Of a stretch of 16,123 bases of DNA, positions 14,024 through 16,123 are shown one piece after another. The notes below the pieces were generated by a model. That model ran no database searches, was not told where the DNA came from, and saw only the letters and a list, made by a program, of their open reading frames with translations. Source of the stretch: Bacillota bacterium. Lineage in GTDB: Bacteria; Bacillota; Clostridia; Tissierellales; Peptoniphilaceae. Position numbers and translations under genes: made by a program. The stretch's first letter is position 1. Each line of letters starts with the position of its first letter. Location of the stretch: NCBI GenBank assembly GCA_023393815.1, contig JAEXBU010000090.1, forward strand, positions 1-16,123, given 5' to 3'.

Positions 14024-14957
14024 GGGGATACCTCCTGAAGAATACGATGTTTTTTGCGTAAGATTTCGACGGCGGTTCGTAGATGCCTAAAAAAGCGGAG
14101 AGAAAATTGGTAATGCCCTCTAAAGAATATGCATTAAAGCGAATGGAACAGCTGGCGCAATAGGTCCAAATGCTCTTTTCCTTGCGATTGATCGCTTGAA
14201 AGCGAGTTTTTATGGTTTTTTCTACCGTAGGATTGTGTTTACCTCCGCCGCCGAGGCCACAGCAATGGATGGATTCGTAAGGAGTGTGGTAGCTCTTCAA
14301 ATAAGGCGTGATACGTTGAAAGAAGTCAAGATTTTCCCGGTCGCCGCAAGGAATATAGGCGGGAATGTCTTCCTCGGGAAGTTCGTGTAAGAGGCCTTCT
14401 TCATCCAGATAATCGTAGACGGAAATAATTTCTATGTCCGAACGATCTTTCATCATGGTATAGCAATTAGGACAGCAGCAAACGAGCCGTTTGATTCCGC
14501 GGTTTTTCACCGTGTCGAAAATCGTGTCTCGGGATAGGGGACGCCCCAATTGTTCGATGGGCTTTTTGCAGCAATCGACGGAAAAATCCACGCCGCGATC
14601 GGCACAAATAGAGATAAGTTTTTTCACGGTCTCCGGGTACTGTCCCGGGTAGTTGCAGCCTAAGTAGAGGAGCGTTTTCGTGTCGCATTTTTGCAGATTT
14701 CGCAGAAGATAGGGATTTTTTTGAAATCGTACCTTGCGACTCGGCAGGGGATCGGTCGCGCGCATGGCCATGGCGATTTCCCGGCCGGATATTTTTTTTG
14801 GGCAGACTCGTTTACAGTTGTCGCAGAGATAACATTCTCCGCGCAGATTTGGACGACGGGTAAATTCCTCCAAATCCATGGCGTAGTGCGACAGGAAAGG
14901 GCATTGGCGGGTGCATTGACCGCAGTGGATACATTTTTCTCTTGCGTAAGAAATCAT
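14013..14957 (-). CDS. CCG-domain (HdrD/GlpC-like) iron-sulfur oxidoreductase
   Basis: The 314-residue protein starts with two 4Fe-4S ferredoxin motifs: Cys9, 12, 15, 19 (CIHCGQCTRQCP) and Cys42, 45, 48, 52 (CYLCDNCKRVCP). Two CCG-type cysteine-rich domains follow, as in heterodisulfide reductase HdrB/HdrD and GlpC. The first has Cys101, Cys129-130 and a CCCPNC segment at 160-165; the second has Cys204, Cys232-233 (HCCGLGGG) and YCASC at 267-270. CCG domains can hold a non-cubane 4Fe-4S cluster that reduces disulfides or passes electrons to quinones. No flavin domain is present and the protein appears soluble. ATG 14957 has AGGAG upstream and starts at the normal Fe-S domain; the open frame continues upstream to 15053 but that stretch overlaps the glycosyltransferase gene. 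Confidence 0.87.
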   Translation of the reverse strand: MISYAREKCIHCGQCTRQCPFLSHYAMDLEEFTRRPNLRGECYLCDNCKRVCPKKISGREIAMAMRATDPLPSRKVRFQKNPYLLRNLQKCDTKTLLYLGCNYPGQYPETVKKLISICADRGVDFSVDCCKKPIEQLGRPLSRDTIFDTVKNRGIKRLVCCCPNCYTMMKDRSDIEIISVYDYLDEEGLLHELPEEDIPAYIPCGDRENLDFFQRITPYLKSYHTPYESIHCCGLGGGGKHNPTVEKTIKTRFQAINRKEKSIWTYCASCSIRFNAYSLEGITNFLSAFLGIYEPPSKSYAKNIVFFRRYPHGK

Positions 14958-14968
14958 AGGGACTCCTT

Positions 14969-15616
14969 TCAGTAGCGTTTTGCCAAGAGAGAGGGATCGG
15001 CTCCTCGGCGAAAGGCGCGTTGCAGTCGCTGCATATGAAAAATCGTCCTCCAAACACCGTTTTTTTCGAAGCGCCGGGCGTCGGTGGTAAGTTGCAAGGG
15101 GAGAAGTTTCGGTGTGTAGCCGGCCGTCTTCAGGCGCATGGATATATCGTAATCTTCCATGAGGGGAATGGATTTAAAACCGTCGATCTTTTCATAGAGG
15201 GCGCGGTCTAGAAATAGGCCCTGATCGCCAAAGACGATGCGGCGAAAGCGAACCCGATTGTTGGAATTAAAGGCTACGATCTTCATCATGGGATCATTCG
15301 AAGAAAATGCCAGTTTAAAACAGCCCCATGGAGAAGTGCAGGTTTCCACGGCATCCAGGGCCTGGATGGGAAAATGCGTATCGGCGTGTAGAAACCACAA
15401 TACGTCGCCGGTAGTTTCTTTTACGCCAAGAGCCAGCTGGGCGCCCCGTCCCTTGGCCTTTTGAATTTTCGGGTATCGAATGGCTTCGAAGGTGCCGTCG
15501 GTGCTACCTCCATCGGAAAACACGATTTCTGCGCGACCGTGGAAGGCGTCGAGCGCCCGTTGAAAGGAATCGATGTGTTCGATTTCATTGTAGGTGGGAA
15601 TAATGATACTAATCAT
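14969..15616 (-). CDS. Family 2 glycosyltransferase, TIGR04283-like
   Basis: The 215-residue GT-A enzyme has a typical family 2 N-terminus, MISIIIPTYNEIEHI. It also has VFSDGGSTDGT (32-42), the shortened metal-binding motif LHADT (76-80), FGDQGLFLDR (129-138) and MEDYDISMRL (153-162) as the acceptor/catalytic region. This short form resembles the TIGR04283 glycosyltransferases, which are named for arsenosugar biosynthesis but are widespread without arsenic genes. No arsenic methyltransferase or radical-SAM partner is in this window, so I do not assign an arsenic role. No transmembrane segment is visible. Eight bases overlap the upstream TVP38-like gene and eleven separate it from the downstream Fe-S gene, indicating one operon. 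The sugar donor and acceptor are unknown. Confidence 0.85.
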   Translation of the reverse strand: MISIIIPTYNEIEHIDSFQRALDAFHGRAEIVFSDGGSTDGTFEAIRYPKIQKAKGRGAQLALGVKETTGDVLWFLHADTHFPIQALDAVETCTSPWGCFKLAFSSNDPMMKIVAFNSNNRVRFRRIVFGDQGLFLDRALYEKIDGFKSIPLMEDYDISMRLKTAGYTPKLLPLQLTTDARRFEKNGVWRTIFHMQRLQRAFRRGADPSLLAKRY

Positions 15617-16123
15617 GAGGTTGTCTCTTGTTGAAGATTCTTAAAAGCAGAAGCGAGACGGCGGTCAATAGGGCGAGAAAAAGAATAGCCAGTTTAAATT
15701 GTGGCGACGAAGGATCGTGGATTTGTTTGCCGAGATAAATGAAGGCAAAGATGCCCGGCGTTATGCCGATCAAACTGAGGATGAAATAAGGGAGAAAGCG
15801 AATCCGCAAAACGCCGGCCATATAGTTGATGAGATTGTAAGAGATCAGAGGGATCAACCGAAAAAGAAAGAACACACCTTGACTTGTACCCGTAGGGTTA
15901 AGGAATATTTTTTTCACCTTGTCGCTGCTCTTTTTTTCGATCAAATGAAGAATTTTTTCTCGGGTAACGGCGGCGGCAAGATAGTACATAATTGTGATGT
16001 TTACGGCGCAGCCCATAAGCGTATAGACTGCGCCCAATCCTGTGCCAAAGATGTAGCCTCCGGGTACGACCAATAGGGGCACGGGAAAGAGGAATACAGG
16101 AAGGATCGCCCACAGGGCTACGT
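15609..16123 (-). CDS. TVP38/TMEM64 family membrane protein, N-terminus outside window
   Basis: The frame is open from the right edge of the window. It reads ALWAILPVFLFPVPLLVVPGGYIFG, then GLGAVYTLMGCAVNITIMYYLA, the conserved proline- and glycine-rich core of TVP38/TMEM64 (SNARE-associated Golgi, DedA-related) proteins. A cytosolic stretch with IEKKSSDKVKKIFLN follows, then VFFLFRLIPLISYNLINYMAGVLRI, a second family signature. The C-terminus has two further membrane helices. A GTG at 16082 could be a start, but the family core clearly extends upstream, so I treat the gene as truncated at its 5' end. DedA-superfamily members are implicated in lipid-carrier or phospholipid scrambling; the substrate of this one is unknown. 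It is upstream in an operon with a glycosyltransferase and two cysteine-rich proteins. Confidence 0.88.
   Translation of the reverse strand, partial: VALWAILPVFLFPVPLLVVPGGYIFGTGLGAVYTLMGCAVNITIMYYLAAAVTREKILHLIEKKSSDKVKKIFLNPTGTSQGVFFLFRLIPLISYNLINYMAGVLRIRFLPYFILSLIGITPGIFAFIYLGKQIHDPSSPQFKLAILFLALLTAVSLLLLRIFNKRQPHD

Noticed and set aside
14969..15616. Arsenosugar biosynthesis role for the glycosyltransferase
   Set aside because: The family name suggests it, but no arsenic methyltransferase, radical-SAM ArsS-type protein or arsenic regulator is visible in the window.

Overview
The window looks like chromosomal DNA of a low-to-mid-GC, Gram-positive-type anaerobe of the Bacillota (Clostridia/Tissierellia-like; genus not assignable by eye). 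The reasons are a T-box-controlled tyrS, a CarD/CdnL plus PIN-TRAM (YacL-type) gene pair, strong AGGAGG ribosome binding sites, a lipobox lipoprotein, and a CsaB/TagA secondary-cell-wall-polymer gene set. Genes are tightly packed and intergenic gaps are small. I found no tRNA, rRNA, CRISPR array, insertion sequence, phage gene or attachment site.

Layout, left to right. (1) Positions 2-442 hold the 3' end of pgi (glucose-6-phosphate isomerase) and its terminator. (2) Positions 515-2271 hold a promoter, carD and a membrane-anchored PIN/TRAM protein, ending in a terminator shared with the convergent tyrS. (3) tyrS (minus strand) is preceded by an unusually short T-box leader with a perfect consensus promoter. 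(4) Diverging from tyrS is a plus-strand pair: an AcpS-NnrD fusion (holo-ACP synthase joined to NAD(P)H-hydrate dehydratase), then a MazF/EndoA-type RNase toxin gene with no antitoxin gene beside it.

(5) From 5320 to 13618 runs one apparently continuous plus-strand operon. Its genes encode an exported protein, a GT4 glycosyltransferase, a DUF4330 protein, an uncharacterised membrane protein, a Wzy/WaaL-like polymerase or ligase, CsaB (polymer pyruvylation), a TagA/WecG-family ManNAc transferase, a full-length transketolase and an FMN-binding lipoprotein. Most genes overlap or abut, with no terminator between them. TagA would prime a lipid-linked disaccharide, the GT4 would extend it, the Wzy-like protein would polymerise or ligate it, and CsaB would add the pyruvyl ketal that SLH-type surface proteins bind. 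The DUF4330 and membrane proteins are candidate uncharacterised partners.

(6) From the right edge back to 13631 runs a minus-strand operon of four overlapping or closely spaced genes: a TVP38/TMEM64-type membrane protein (cut by the window edge), a TIGR04283-like family 2 glycosyltransferase, a CCG-domain iron-sulfur protein resembling heterodisulfide reductase HdrD or GlpC, and a C_GCAxxG_C_C family cysteine protein. It meets operon 5 at a perfect 17-bp inverted-repeat bidirectional terminator. This four-gene set is the best candidate for an undescribed system. The AcpS-NnrD fusion, the toxin without a neighbouring antitoxin and the compact T-box are the other main points of interest.
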